A DNA stretch of 64,000 nucleotides from Anaeromonas sp052088025 (GTDB lineage Bacteria > Bacillota > Clostridia > Tissierellales > SIT17), in contig NZ_JBQCYD010000006.1 in NCBI RefSeq assembly GCF_052088025.1, forward strand, positions 1-64,000. Reading direction: 5' to 3'. This document shows positions 16,006 to 25,568 of this stretch, one piece after another. Under the pieces are notes generated by a model. It saw nothing but the letters and a program-made list of their open reading frames with translations, ran no database searches and had not been told where the DNA came from. Every line of letters begins with the position of its first letter. The first letter of the stretch is position 1. A program made the position numbers and the translations under genes.

Positions 16006-17685
16006 CTACTCTTTTATATATGATACTTTTAGTAATTCATTTATTGATGTAATACCCTTTACTACTAAATCCTTATTATTTTCATATAAGGAAGTCATGC
16101 CATTTGCTTTGGCTAATTCTTTTAAATCATCTATTGAATTATTATTGTTTATATTTTGTCTCATATTCTTATCTACTTCTAATACTTCATGAATACTAGT
16201 TCTTCCTTTATATCCCGTATTATAACATTTACTACAACCCTTGCCTTTATAAAGTTTTATAGGTTCATATATATTTAAGATATCTTCTTCTTTTTTTTCA
16301 GATATATATTCAGTTTTACAGCTATCACATATTTTTCTAACAAGTCTTTGGGCTACTACTCCCATAACTGAGGAAGCTACAAGATAAGGTTCAATTCCCA
16401 TATCTACAAGTCTTGATACAGTAGATGCTGCATCATTTGTATGCATTGTGCTTATTACAAGATGTCCTGTGATAGCAGCTCTTATTGCAAGCCTTGCTGT
16501 TTCTTCATCTCTTATTTCTCCTACCATTATTATATCAGGGTCTTGTCTTAATATAGACCTAAGTCCTGATGAAAAGGTAAGACCAGATTTAGGATTGATT
16601 TGAACTTGATTTATACCATCTAATCTATACTCTACTGGATCTTCAAGCGTTATTATGTTTTTACCTATAGAATTGAGTTCTTGTAAGGCTGCATAAAGAG
16701 TGGTTGTCTTTCCACTTCCTGTAGGCCCTGTTACAAGTAATATTCCATTAGGATATGACAACAGATTATTAAATCTATTTAAATTGTTTTCAGTAAATCC
16801 TAGACTCTTTTTGGTCATTATTGTGCTTGTCCTATCTAATATCCTTATAACTATTTTTTCTCCATACACAGTGGGTAGACTTGATACACGTAAGTCTATA
16901 CTTCTTCCATCTATGTTCATTTCTACTCTACCATCTTGGGGTAATCTTCTTTCAGCTATATCCATTTTTGATATTATCTTTATTCTTGTGGTTATTGCTG
17001 AATGAGTATTTTTAGATGGGGACATAATTTCTTGTAATGTTGCATCTATTCTAAATCTAATTCTAATTCTGTCTTCATAGGGTTCAATATGTATATCACT
17101 AGCTTTTGCTGATATAGCTTGTTTGATAAATGAATTTACAAGTCTAACTACTGGTGCATTATTAATTTCATTTAACAATTCATCATCTAAATTACTATCT
17201 AATTCTATATTATATTGATCTTTTAAATCTTCTATAGCTTTTTCAGCACTCTTTTTACCAAAATACTGTTCTATGGAATCTAAAATATCTTTTCTAATAG
17301 ATATTACAGGAGTTACATCTAGCCCTGTAGCAATTTTTACATCATCTATAGCAAATAAGTTTAAAGGATCTGCCATAGCTACAGTTAAACTTCCTCTGTT
17401 TTTTTTGATAGGAATTAATATGTATTTGCGCGCAAGAGTTTCAGAGACCAAATTAACTACATCAGGATCTATAAAGTATTTTTCTAAATCTGCATGAGGT
17501 ATACCCATTTGAAATTCAAGTACTTCGATTATATCTTCTTCAGTTAGATACCCTTTATCTACTAATTCTTCACCTAGTTTATTACCTGTAGCCCTTTGCG
17601 TTTTTAAGGCTTCTTCTAATTGTTTTTGTGAAATTTTATTTCCAGAAATTAAAAGATTACCTAATTTTTTTGGAGTTTTACTCAT
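16006..17685 (-). CDS. pilB: Type IV pilus extension ATPase PilB (GspE family)
   Basis: The assembly motor, about 559 residues. It has an N-terminal GspE/MshEN domain (about 1-150, LGNLLI, TEEDIIEVLEFQ), Walker A GPTGSGKTT near 320, Asp box RQDPDIIMVGEIRD, His box STMHT and a zinc site of two CxxC pairs (CDSC and CSKC) near 455-500. ATG 17685 is preferred: a GGGTG site lies five bases upstream, whereas the in-frame ATG at 17703 has none. It heads the pil gene block, 52 nt downstream of aroE, where no clear promoter is visible, so it is probably read with yqeG-aroE. MshEN domains in some relatives bind cyclic di-GMP; I cannot tell whether this one does. Confidence 0.95.
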   Translation of the reverse strand: MSKTPKKLGNLLISGNKISQKQLEEALKTQRATGNKLGEELVDKGYLTEEDIIEVLEFQMGIPHADLEKYFIDPDVVNLVSETLARKYILIPIKKNRGSLTVAMADPLNLFAIDDVKIATGLDVTPVISIRKDILDSIEQYFGKKSAEKAIEDLKDQYNIELDSNLDDELLNEINNAPVVRLVNSFIKQAISAKASDIHIEPYEDRIRIRFRIDATLQEIMSPSKNTHSAITTRIKIISKMDIAERRLPQDGRVEMNIDGRSIDLRVSSLPTVYGEKIVIRILDRTSTIMTKKSLGFTENNLNRFNNLLSYPNGILLVTGPTGSGKTTTLYAALQELNSIGKNIITLEDPVEYRLDGINQVQINPKSGLTFSSGLRSILRQDPDIIMVGEIRDEETARLAIRAAITGHLVISTMHTNDAASTVSRLVDMGIEPYLVASSVMGVVAQRLVRKICDSCKTEYISEKKEEDILNIYEPIKLYKGKGCSKCYNTGYKGRTSIHEVLEVDKNMRQNINNNNSIDDLKELAKANGMTSLYENNKDLVVKGITSINELLKVSYIKE

Positions 17686-17755
17686 ATACTCACCCACATT
17701 CAAATTTTACTTTGTTATTCTATCTTATTCTACATTTATTCCTAAAATCCTTCTT

Positions 17756-18571
17756 TTATTTAAAAATAAAGGGATAAATTTTTAAATTTTCTGACATCCA
17801 TATCTTTTCACTTAAAATAGCTTGATTTAAAAGCATATCTAAACCATTTATAGTTAATTTGCCCTCTTCTTTAGCTTGTCTTAAAAACAAGGTTTCTTTG
17901 GGTTTATATATTATATCGTATATTATTGTCTTTTTACTGAAAATAGAAGTACTTATAGGTTTGTCATATGTATTTGGAAACATTCCTATAGGAGTAGTAT
18001 TTATCACTATATCATATCTGTCTTTTATATTTTCTTTTTTAATGAAATATAAATTTGTATGATTATAATTTTTCTTTATATCTTCTATTAAATTTAATGC
18101 CTTATCCTTATTTCTATTAGTAATAGTAATAGATTTGACATCAATACCTGCAAGTGCAAAAGAAATAGCACGACTAGCCCCACCTGAACCTATGATAAGA
18201 ATATTTTTATCTTTTAATTCTATGCCTTTATCTTTAAAAGATTCCAAAAATCCAAGTCCATCAGTATTAAAACCAATAAGTTTTCCACCCACATTTTTCA
18301 CAGTATTAATAGCCCCAATCTTTTTTGCCAGAGGGTCTATTTCATCTAGATATTTTAATATATCTTCTTTATATGGAATTGTAATGTTAAATCCCTTTAT
18401 GCCCAATTCCTTTATACCAATTACTGCACTTTTTAAACATTTTACATCAAACGATAGGTAGACTGCATTTATATCATTATATTTAAAGTTAGTATTATGT
18501 ATATGAGGAGATAAACTTTTTGATATAGGACTTCCAAGAAGACAATATGTTGATGTCTTAGAATCAATCAA
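17756..18571 (-). CDS. aroE: Shikimate dehydrogenase
   Basis: Reduces 3-dehydroshikimate with NADPH. The 271-residue protein has the substrate motif SKSLSPHIHN (about 16-25), the catalytic Lys in ITIPYKEDIL (about 63-72), NTDG near 102-105, and the nucleotide loop GSGGASRAISFAL (about 128-140). The start is TTG 18571, directly after the yqeG stop, using the AAGGGAGAG site inside the end of yqeG, so the two are translationally coupled. It immediately precedes pilB. Confidence 0.95.
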   Translation of the reverse strand: MIDSKTSTYCLLGSPISKSLSPHIHNTNFKYNDINAVYLSFDVKCLKSAVIGIKELGIKGFNITIPYKEDILKYLDEIDPLAKKIGAINTVKNVGGKLIGFNTDGLGFLESFKDKGIELKDKNILIIGSGGASRAISFALAGIDVKSITITNRNKDKALNLIEDIKKNYNHTNLYFIKKENIKDRYDIVINTTPIGMFPNTYDKPISTSIFSKKTIIYDIIYKPKETLFLRQAKEEGKLTINGLDMLLNQAILSEKIWMSENLKIYPFIFK

Positions 18572-19072
18572 TTAATTCTCTCCCTTTTTAATATTTCTAA
18601 GCACAAACCTCTCAAATTTTCTCACTATTGTAGTCCACCAAAATTCCTTAGATCTAATTGGCACAACAAGAATAGTATATATACCAACTCTATTTCCACC
18701 TAAAACATCAGTAAATATTTGGTCACCTATGATTGCAGTATTAGTTTTATCAGTTTCTAAATAACTCATAGCCTTTTTAAAAGGAGTTTTAGCAGGTTTT
18801 TTTGCTGAATGAACAGTATATATCTTTAATTTTTCAGTAAATTTAACTACCCTATCTTCGTTATTATTTGATACTAAACAGATTTCAAGTCCATGACTTC
18901 TTATTTCATCAAACCATTTAATAACACTAGCAGGGGCTGTTTTTTTATCCCAAGCAACTAGTGTATTATCTATATCTATAATCAAGCCTTTTATCCCTTT
19001 ATCTGCTAATTCTTTTAAATTTATTTCAAATATAGAATCCACATATAGATTTGGCACAAGTAAATTTTTCAT
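18572..19072 (-). CDS. yqeG: YqeG-family HAD phosphatase
   Basis: A 166-residue HAD-superfamily protein (class IIIA phosphatase type). The nucleophile motif DIDNTLVAWD lies near 32-41, motif II VSNNN near 67-71, the conserved Lys in AKKPAKTPFKKA near 91-102, and motif III IGDQIFTDVLGG near 115-126. YqeG relatives usually sit with aroE or yqeH; substrates include phosphatidylglycerophosphate in plant and cyanobacterial relatives, but the Firmicute role is not settled. It is coupled to aroE. A GGGTGG ribosome site precedes ATG 19072. Confidence 0.9.
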   Translation of the reverse strand: MKNLLVPNLYVDSIFEINLKELADKGIKGLIIDIDNTLVAWDKKTAPASVIKWFDEIRSHGLEICLVSNNNEDRVVKFTEKLKIYTVHSAKKPAKTPFKKAMSYLETDKTNTAIIGDQIFTDVLGGNRVGIYTILVVPIRSKEFWWTTIVRKFERFVLRNIKKGEN

Positions 19073-19106
19073 ATCATTACCACCCTTATTTCATTCTTAA
19101 AAATAC

Positions 19107-19126
19107 AACAGGCATAAATGCCTGTT
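19107..19126 (-). terminator. Terminator-like hairpin after the 106-residue gene
   Basis: An 8-bp stem AACAGGCA / TGCCTGTT with a 4-nt loop is followed on the minus strand by GTATTTTTAAG. It overlaps the stop codon of the 106-residue gene and separates it from yqeG. Confidence 0.65.
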
Positions 19127-19445
19127 ATATTATATCACATTCTCTTATTTTGGCTACTTTTTTAAGTAGTTCTATTTTTTCATCATTAGAAAGTTTAGTA
19201 ACATCTTTTTCTTCAAATTTCTCACTTTTATTTTCATGATTTATATAAACCGTACTTTCTAATTCTGATTTTAAATGATTATTTAATTCTGTTTCTGATA
19301 ATTCTTCTGCATTTTCATATTTATTAAATAATTCTTTTGTCATATCTTCATCTGGGTTTAATCTAAAAGCAATAGAGTTATTTTTATCTGTAATCAAATT
19401 ATATAAATTTAAATATTCTCTTTTTTTAGTTCCTTTTCTACTCAT
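19125..19445 (-). CDS. Hypothetical charged protein
   Basis: I do not recognise this 106-residue protein. It begins with a basic stretch (MSRKGTKKREYLNLYNL), then is acidic and helical, rich in Glu, Asn and Lys, with no membrane segment or Cys pair except one Cys near the end (RECDII). A good GAGGAG ribosome site supports translation. It lies alone between an MFS gene and yqeG and is closed by its own hairpin. The high charge and poor complexity suggest a small soluble protein; I infer no function. Confidence 0.65.
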   Translation of the reverse strand: MSRKGTKKREYLNLYNLITDKNNSIAFRLNPDEDMTKELFNKYENAEELSETELNNHLKSELESTVYINHENKSEKFEEKDVTKLSNDEKIELLKKVAKIRECDII

Positions 19446-19500
19446 AAAATCATCTCCTCTTATAAGATATTTTTACCCAAAAACTGTATTAATATTTATT

Positions 19501-20664
19501 TTAATCTAATCTTATACTTTTTGTGTTTAAAAATATAACAATGCTAAATACCGTACTTATTAATAAAGAAATTGGGATTATATAAAAGGAATTTTGAGTC
19601 CCTATTAAATCATTGAAATATCCTATTAAAAAATTAACTATCATACTTATTCCTGATGCAAAAGAAACCACTATACCAGTTACAAAAGAACTGTTTCTTG
19701 GGAAAACCTTTGATATAGTTACTACAATAGTTGGAAATATTATAGAAAAGAATATTCCTGATATTGAAACCATTAAAAGTCCTTTTGAACCTAATATTAG
19801 ACCTGTAGTATAAATGAAAGTTGCAAGGGATAAAGAAATTACAACAGATTTAAAATGTCCTACTTTTTCTACCACAAATCCTCCAAAAAATCTTCCTATA
19901 GTAAATATACCTAAAAATACAGATGAATAAAGTGCGGATTTATTTGCATCAAAATTATATGTAGTTTGCATGAAATTTATAAACCAATTTGCAGTACTCA
20001 TTTCTGCTGATATATATAATCCTAGTGCTAGTATGTAGAAGTATGTTAGTTTATTTTTTAATATATAGTTCCACTGAATAGTCTTTTCGATTTCATCTTT
20101 GTTTTTTTCTGGTATCTTTATTCCAAAGGAAATAATAAAGGCTAATAAAAATAAACTTATAAGTATTAAATATATGCTTCTAAAACTAAAACCATTATAA
20201 AGCATAAGTCCTGCACCTCTTTGAGTAATGGTTGCACCTACTCCATAAAAAGAATGTATCATATTCATAAGTATTGCTTGAAAGGATATGGCAAGTAATG
20301 GTATTAATGTATTAACACTTATTACAATAAGTGAAACACCCATATTTATGATAAACATACCAATTAAAAGAACTGTAAAATTAGGTGAATAAAATAATAA
20401 TAATAAAGAAATAATGCAAGAAGCCATACCTAATCTCAATACTTTTCTTTGTCCTATTTTATCACATAATACACCACCTATAAAAGTAAATATCATATAT
20501 CCAAGAGATGATATTATTAGCATAAGTCCCATTCCAGTATCATCTACATTAAATTCACCTTTAAAAACTGGTATGAAAACCCCCCTTAAATTATCACCCA
20601 TTGAAACTAATATCATAAGTGAAAAAAGGAATACTATTGTTGTTTTATTTTTGATTTTTCTCAA
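19501..20664 (-). CDS. Major facilitator superfamily transporter
   Basis: A 12-helix MFS permease of about 387 residues with the loop 2-3 signature GGVLCDKIGQRKVLRLG (about 60-76) and its second-half counterpart GGFVVEKVGHF. The start is taken as TTG 20664, because a GGAGAG site lies just before it and inside the longer frame that begins at ATG 20682. Substrate cannot be read from sequence. Relatives of this general type include drug and sugar exporters. It is a single gene, with no linked regulator. Confidence 0.85.
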   Translation of the reverse strand: MRKIKNKTTIVFLFSLMILVSMGDNLRGVFIPVFKGEFNVDDTGMGLMLIISSLGYMIFTFIGGVLCDKIGQRKVLRLGMASCIISLLLLFYSPNFTVLLIGMFIINMGVSLIVISVNTLIPLLAISFQAILMNMIHSFYGVGATITQRGAGLMLYNGFSFRSIYLILISLFLLAFIISFGIKIPEKNKDEIEKTIQWNYILKNKLTYFYILALGLYISAEMSTANWFINFMQTTYNFDANKSALYSSVFLGIFTIGRFFGGFVVEKVGHFKSVVISLSLATFIYTTGLILGSKGLLMVSISGIFFSIIFPTIVVTISKVFPRNSSFVTGIVVSFASGISMIVNFLIGYFNDLIGTQNSFYIIPISLLISTVFSIVIFLNTKSIRLD

Positions 20665-20740
20665 ACAAATCTCTCCAATCATTATATTTATCTTTATATA
20701 TTATATCATATCTCTTGTCTTTAAATAAGATTGTATATAT

Positions 20741-20780
20741 TAAAATAAAGCTTTGCAAGGTTTAGCAAAGCTTTATTTTA
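20741..20780 (-). terminator. Strong hairpin terminator after the 122-residue membrane gene
   Basis: A perfect 16-bp stem (20741-20756 with 20765-20780) and 8-nt loop; the stem ends in T-rich sequence on the minus strand and overlaps the stop codon of the gene at 20773. The A/T-flanked stem could also act in the other direction. Confidence 0.85.
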
Positions 20781-21141
20781 ATAATTTTTCTATTTTTTTA
20801 TCAATTAATATAGAATAGATCACTACCGGAATTAATATGCTAAATATTAGAGTTAGAGATTCCCGAATTCCATATGTTTTAATAGATACTACTGAAAGTA
20901 TTACTATAAATATTATAGCTATTATATCAGAGATAATAGCTATCTTCCTACTCCAAGCTTTAAGTATCATAAGTCCTATTCCACTTATAAAAAGTAATAT
21001 AGAATATGCTAGCAAAATCCAAGATAAAAAATCATTTAGATTTGGAGTAAGCAAGTAAAAAAATAAAAATATACTTGCTAAAATCATAAAAGCACCAATT
21101 ATTTTAATTTGTAATTTATCTGTAAGTCCAAAACTATTCAA
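20773..21141 (-). CDS. Small four-helix membrane protein
   Basis: A 122-residue protein with four hydrophobic segments (about 12-32, 37-57, 66-84 and 97-116) and short charged loops, ending with a basic tail (DKKIEKLLK). The start codon is TTG 21141 with an AGAGGGG site. It follows typA by 26 nt and shares its transcript, then a strong terminator. I do not recognise a family; it resembles many small uncharacterised Firmicute membrane proteins. Confidence 0.75.
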   Translation of the reverse strand: MNSFGLTDKLQIKIIGAFMILASIFLFFYLLTPNLNDFLSWILLAYSILLFISGIGLMILKAWSRKIAIISDIIAIIFIVILSVVSIKTYGIRESLTLIFSILIPVVIYSILIDKKIEKLLK

Positions 21142-21167
21142 GATATCCCCTCTTTAAAATAGATTAA

Positions 21168-22994
21168 TTAATTATTTCTTCCTGCTCTTTTTCTCTTTAA
21201 TTGATCTAATATTTTCTTTCTAAGTCTAATAGTTTCTGGCGTTATTTCAACTAATTCATCATCTTCTATAAACTCTAATGCTTCTTCTAGACTAAATATA
21301 ATTGGAGGAACAAGTCTTAATGCTTCTTCAGAACCTGATGCTCTCATACTAGTAAGATGTTTTTTCTTGTTTACATTTATATCTATATCTTGAGTTTTAG
21401 AGTTCATTCCAACTATCATACCTTCATAAACTTCCGTGCCTGCATGAATAAATAAATTCCCTCTATCTTGAACATGATACATTCCATAAGTCACCGATGT
21501 TCCTGTTTCAGATGCTACTAGGGAACCTCTGCTTCTTGTAGGAATATCACCTTTAAATCTTTCATAGCCATCAAAAATTGAGTTCATTATACCATTACCC
21601 TTTGTATCAGTCATAAATTCAGATCTATATCCAATAAGCCCACGTGCTGGTATAGAGAATATAAGTCTTGTATATCCACCTTCAGATGGAACCATATTAA
21701 CCATTTCACCTTTTCTCTTACCTAGTTTCTCAATTACATTACCCATAAATTCTTCAGGGACATCGATAGTAACAAGCTCCATAGGTTCAAATTTCTTTCC
21801 ATCTATTGTTTTATATAGAACCTTAGGTTTAGATACCATAAATTCATAGCCTTGTCTTCTCATAGTTTCTATAAGTATAGATAGATGGAGTTCTCCTCTA
21901 CCAGATACTGTAAAAGAATCGGCAGAACCTGTTTCTTCAACTTTTAAACTTACATCAGTATGAAGTTCCCTAAAAAGTCTTTCTCTGATTTGTCTAGAAG
22001 TTACATATTTTCCTTCTCTTCCAGCAAAAGGACCATTATTTACAGAGAAAACCATAGATATAGTTGGCTCAGATATTTCTACAAATGGTAATGCTACAGG
22101 ATTTTGAACATCACATATAGTATCACCTATGCTTATTCCTTCAACCCCTGCAATAGCTATTATACTTCCTGCTCTTGCTTGTTCAACTACCTTTCTATTT
22201 AAACCTTCAAATTCAAATAACTTTGTTATTTTTATTTTTTGTTTTTTATCTTCATTTAATAAATTAACCATAACAGCTTCTTGATTTGTTTTTATACTAC
22301 CTCTTTCTACCTTACCAATCCCTATACGTCCAACATATTCATTATAATCAATAGTTGATATAAGAACCTGTAAATCTCCTTCTTCATCCACTTCTGGTGC
22401 AGGTATATGCTCTATAACCGATTTAAATAAAGCTTCCATATCATCTTCTTGTTTGTCCATATCTACTGAAGAAGTACCCTCTTTTGCAGAAGTAAATACA
22501 ACAGGAAATTCAATTTGCATCTCATTTGCATCTAATTCTATAAATAAGTCTAACACCTCATCTATTACTTTTTCAGGTCTAGCTTCTGGTCTGTCTATCT
22601 TATTTATAGCTACAATAACTGGTAAGTCTAAATCTAGCGCCTTTTTAAGTACAAATTTTGTCTGTGGCATAGGTCCTTCAAATGCATCCACTACCAATAC
22701 TACTCCACTTACCATCTTTAGAACTCGTTCAACTTCACCACCAAAGTCAGCATGTCCTGGTGTATCTATTATATTTATCTTTGTACCCTTGTATTCAACG
22801 GCAGTATTTTTTGAAAGTATTGTTATACCTCTTTCTCTTTCTAAATCATTTGAGTCCATAACCCTTTCATTTACCTTCTCATTTTTTCTAAAGATTCCAC
22901 TTTGTTTTAAAAGCTCATCCACAAGTGTAGTTTTACCATGGTCAACATGAGCTATTATTGCTATATTTCTAATATCATCTCTTTTGTTATTCAA
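21168..22994 (-). CDS. typA: Ribosome-associated GTPase TypA/BipA
   Basis: A translational GTPase (608 residues) that binds ribosomes and helps 50S assembly and stress adaptation. G1 AHVDHGKTT lies at 15-23, G2 ERGITI near 53-58, G3 DTPGHADF near 76-83, and G4 NKIDR near 130-134. EF-G-like domains III and V and the BipA-specific C-terminal domain (EPMELVTIDVPEE to the KRKRAGRNN end) follow. The start codon is TTG 22994 with an AAGGAA site. A sigma-A-like promoter is seen at 23058-23086, giving a leader of about 55 nt. Confidence 0.97.
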   Translation of the reverse strand: MNNKRDDIRNIAIIAHVDHGKTTLVDELLKQSGIFRKNEKVNERVMDSNDLERERGITILSKNTAVEYKGTKINIIDTPGHADFGGEVERVLKMVSGVVLVVDAFEGPMPQTKFVLKKALDLDLPVIVAINKIDRPEARPEKVIDEVLDLFIELDANEMQIEFPVVFTSAKEGTSSVDMDKQEDDMEALFKSVIEHIPAPEVDEEGDLQVLISTIDYNEYVGRIGIGKVERGSIKTNQEAVMVNLLNEDKKQKIKITKLFEFEGLNRKVVEQARAGSIIAIAGVEGISIGDTICDVQNPVALPFVEISEPTISMVFSVNNGPFAGREGKYVTSRQIRERLFRELHTDVSLKVEETGSADSFTVSGRGELHLSILIETMRRQGYEFMVSKPKVLYKTIDGKKFEPMELVTIDVPEEFMGNVIEKLGKRKGEMVNMVPSEGGYTRLIFSIPARGLIGYRSEFMTDTKGNGIMNSIFDGYERFKGDIPTRSRGSLVASETGTSVTYGMYHVQDRGNLFIHAGTEVYEGMIVGMNSKTQDIDINVNKKKHLTSMRASGSEEALRLVPPIIFSLEEALEFIEDDELVEITPETIRLRKKILDQLKRKRAGRNN

Positions 22995-23057
22995 TATATT
23001 TCCTTCTCTCTATAAAAGTTTATTTATCCGACAATCTTCGATATCTTCAACTGTAAT

Positions 23058-23086
23058 ACTATATCATATATTCCTATATACTACAA
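23058..23086 (-). promoter_or_regulatory. Predicted sigma-A promoter of typA
   Basis: On the minus strand TTGTAG (23086-23081), 17 nt, then TATAGT (23063-23058). Spacing is ideal and the -10 is 5/6 to consensus. It lies between the sigK terminator and typA. Confidence 0.6.
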
Positions 23087-23127
23087 TATTTTATTTTTAT
23101 TATCAATTATGATAAGATTACTTATGA

Positions 23128-23165
23128 TTAAGAGAAGATATAATTTAAATTATATCTTCTCTTAA
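23128..23165 (-). terminator. Perfect 38-nt inverted repeat at the end of sigK
   Basis: A 19-bp perfect dyad overlaps the sigK stop codon. The sequence after it on the minus strand is only moderately T-rich, so termination efficiency is uncertain. Confidence 0.7.
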
Positions 23166-23857
23166 TCCATAGCCTTATTTAATTTAGTAACAGCTTTTTT
23201 TTCTATTCTGGATACGTATGATCTAGAGATTCCAAGCATATTTGCTATTTCTCTTTGTGTTTTACTTCCACAGTCTAATAAACCATATCTTAATTCTATT
23301 ATGCTCTTTTCTCTTCCTTTTAACACGTCATTTATCTTATTATATAATTTTTTCACTTGTAATTTTAAATGCACTTGATCAATTATCTCATCTGGATCTG
23401 TTCCTAAAATATCTAAGAGAGAAATTTCATTACCTTCCTTATCCACACCTATTGGATCTTGTAAGTATACTTCAGATTTAATTTTTTTATCTGATCTTAA
23501 ACACATTAATATTTCATTATCTATGCACCTTGCAGCATAAGTTGCAAGCCTTACTCCTTTATTTCTGTTAAATGTAGTTATACCTTTAATAAGGCCAATA
23601 GTTCCTATAGATATTAAATCATCTATCTCTTTTCCTGAGTTATGGTACTTTTTCACAATATGTGCTACTAAACGCAAATTATGTTCGATTAAAATATTTT
23701 TTGCATCATCATCTCCCTCTTCATAAAGTATTAAGTATTTTGTTTCATCCTCCTTGCTAAGAGGTTGAGGGAATGAATTGTTATTAGAAATATAGCCTAA
23801 AAATATTGCTGCTGGTTTAATTAAATTTAATAATGTAAAGAAAAACGAAGCCCACAT
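23162..23857 (-). CDS. sigK: RNA polymerase sporulation sigma factor SigK
   Basis: The late mother-cell sigma factor, 231 residues. It keeps the N-terminal hydrophobic pro-like segment (MWASFFFTLLNLIKPAAIFLG) followed by NNNSFPQPLSKEDE, region 2 (HNLRLVAHIVKKY, DDLISIGTIGLIKGI, ATYAARCIDNEILM) and region 4 (QREIANMLGISRSYVSRIEKKA). ATG 23857 with a GGAGGTG site is preferred over ATG 23890. The gene is continuous: no skin-like element interrupts it here, unlike Bacillus subtilis or some C. difficile strains. Processing of the N-terminal segment by a SpoIVFB-type protease is plausible from family knowledge. Confidence 0.95.
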   Translation of the reverse strand: MWASFFFTLLNLIKPAAIFLGYISNNNSFPQPLSKEDETKYLILYEEGDDDAKNILIEHNLRLVAHIVKKYHNSGKEIDDLISIGTIGLIKGITTFNRNKGVRLATYAARCIDNEILMCLRSDKKIKSEVYLQDPIGVDKEGNEISLLDILGTDPDEIIDQVHLKLQVKKLYNKINDVLKGREKSIIELRYGLLDCGSKTQREIANMLGISRSYVSRIEKKAVTKLNKAMD

Positions 23858-23888
23858 TAATTCGCACACCTCCAAAATATTATTCCAC

Positions 23889-23917
23889 ATTATAAGGTAT
23901 GCTTTTAATTATGTCTT
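23889..23917 (-). promoter_or_regulatory. Possible promoter of sigK
   Basis: Minus strand AAGACA (23917-23912), 17 nt, TATAAT (23894-23889) matches a sigma-A promoter with a weak -35. A CATACCTT string resembling a sigma-E -10 lies just upstream of the TATAAT, but no sigma-E -35 is at the right distance, so sigma-factor assignment is open. Confidence 0.35.
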
Positions 23918-23931
23918 TGTGCAAGTCTACT

Positions 23932-25554
23932 TTATTTTTCTAAATTTATTTTTCTTATTATTTCATTAAAAACTTCTACAGCAGTAGAAGATGAGTATTT
24001 TTCTCCTATATCTTCTACTATCACAGTTACTACATATTTTGGATTGTCTATGGGAGAAAACCCTGTAAATAATCCATTAATCTTATCATTAATAGCCTGT
24101 GCAGTGCCTGTTTTACCTGCTGCACCATGAAACTCTTCTAAATCTATATATGATTTAGCAGTTCCTTCTTTTACTACTGATTCCATATAATTTTTAACTA
24201 TATCTGTGTACTCACTTTCAATAATCCATTCATCATTTTTTCTTTCAAAAGTTTTAGAAATATCTCCTTTATTTGTAGCATATCCTTTTATAATAGACAT
24301 ATCTTTTTTTATTCCATTATTAGCTATAATCATAGTCACATTATTGATTTGAAGAGGAGTTAACCTTATATGCTCTTGACCTAGTGCTAGATTTCCTATT
24401 GTTGGTCCTAATACATCCTTTTCATCTGAAATATATCCCTTTTTTTCTCTATCTAAACCTATATCCACTTTTTCTGTTAAGTCTAATTTTTTAACCATAT
24501 CTATAATCTTATCTCCACCTAGTTTATTTGCTAAATCTATAAATGTGGTATTACAAGATACTGCATAAGCCTCTTTTAATGTTAATTCTCCATGGGCTAC
24601 TTTATCATGACAAGGATATAATCGGTTTTTAATAGTAATACTACCAGTACAATTATACTTTTCATTTAAATCAATATGTTCATTTAAAGCTGCAAGTAAC
24701 ACTACAGTTTTAAATATAGATGCAGGATAATATTCAATTTGTATAGCTCTGTTCATTTGTGCATTATCTTTTAAATTATTACTTTTACTAATATCATTTA
24801 AATCAAAATCTGGTTGGCTAGTAAGAGCTAATATATCACCTGTTTCTCTTTCAGTAACTATAACAGAACCTTTATAGTTTCTTTCCTCCATTGCATCTTC
24901 AACAATCTTTTGTATATTATAATCAATAGTTAATTGAATAGAATTTCTTATAACATCGTCATTTTTACTGACAATTAAAGAATTTTTATTATTACTTAAA
25001 AGCCTACTTTTCCCATCTAAGGTTAAAGATATTTTATCATTATTAACTTTAGATAAGGTAGAATTAAATTGTTTTTTTATACCTAATCCATCTCCATTTT
25101 CATTTATATATCCAATTACATGTGAAAGCAATTTATCGTCACTATATTCTTTTTTTTCTTCAATAATTATTCCATTTTCTATAGATTTAATATTTTTTTT
25201 AGCTGGTAATTTTGTTATAGAACCTTCATTATTTTTAATAGTTTTATCTAATTGATCTTTAGTGAGTTTTGTTTTTTCAAGTATATATTTTTTATAGTCC
25301 ATATTTTCTTTTAAGTTATTTATTGATATATACATATAATTTTCTTTTTCTCTATTAGTAATTAACTTCATATTTCTATCATATATGTTTCCACTATTTG
25401 AATTTACAATTTCATAATTTCTTTGATTTTCTGCTTTTTCCTTAAATTTGTCTCCTGAAATTATTTGAACTGAAAAAATTCTAATTATTAGTAGTATAAA
25501 AACAAATACAAAAAATTTATATGAAGTTAATAATCTATTATTCTTTTTAAGCAT
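23932..25554 (-). CDS. Penicillin-binding protein, class B transpeptidase
   Basis: A peptidoglycan DD-transpeptidase of about 540 residues with one N-terminal membrane anchor (about 10-32) and a dimerisation region (NYEIVNSNSGNIYDRN). The catalytic SxxK is at SIFK near 279, SxN at SCN near 333 and KTG near 481. There is no PASTA domain. ATG 25554 is eight bases after a GGAGG site; an in-frame ATG at 25569 has none. Being next to sigK and lacking PASTA repeats, it may serve sporulation or elongation, but this is inference. It is 64 nt downstream of udk with a hairpin in the gap. Confidence 0.92.
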   Translation of the reverse strand: MLKKNNRLLTSYKFFVFVFILLIIRIFSVQIISGDKFKEKAENQRNYEIVNSNSGNIYDRNMKLITNREKENYMYISINNLKENMDYKKYILEKTKLTKDQLDKTIKNNEGSITKLPAKKNIKSIENGIIIEEKKEYSDDKLLSHVIGYINENGDGLGIKKQFNSTLSKVNNDKISLTLDGKSRLLSNNKNSLIVSKNDDVIRNSIQLTIDYNIQKIVEDAMEERNYKGSVIVTERETGDILALTSQPDFDLNDISKSNNLKDNAQMNRAIQIEYYPASIFKTVVLLAALNEHIDLNEKYNCTGSITIKNRLYPCHDKVAHGELTLKEAYAVSCNTTFIDLANKLGGDKIIDMVKKLDLTEKVDIGLDREKKGYISDEKDVLGPTIGNLALGQEHIRLTPLQINNVTMIIANNGIKKDMSIIKGYATNKGDISKTFERKNDEWIIESEYTDIVKNYMESVVKEGTAKSYIDLEEFHGAAGKTGTAQAINDKINGLFTGFSPIDNPKYVVTVIVEDIGEKYSSSTAVEVFNEIIRKINLEK

Positions 25555-25568
25555 AAAAAATACCTCCA

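Noticed and set aside
22453..22950. A 165-codon plus-strand frame inside typA
   Set aside because: It is wholly antisense to the conserved GTPase domain and has no ribosome site.
23162..23857. Skin-like prophage interruption or remnant in sigK
   Set aside because: The coding frame is continuous through regions 2 to 4, with no recombinase gene nearby.
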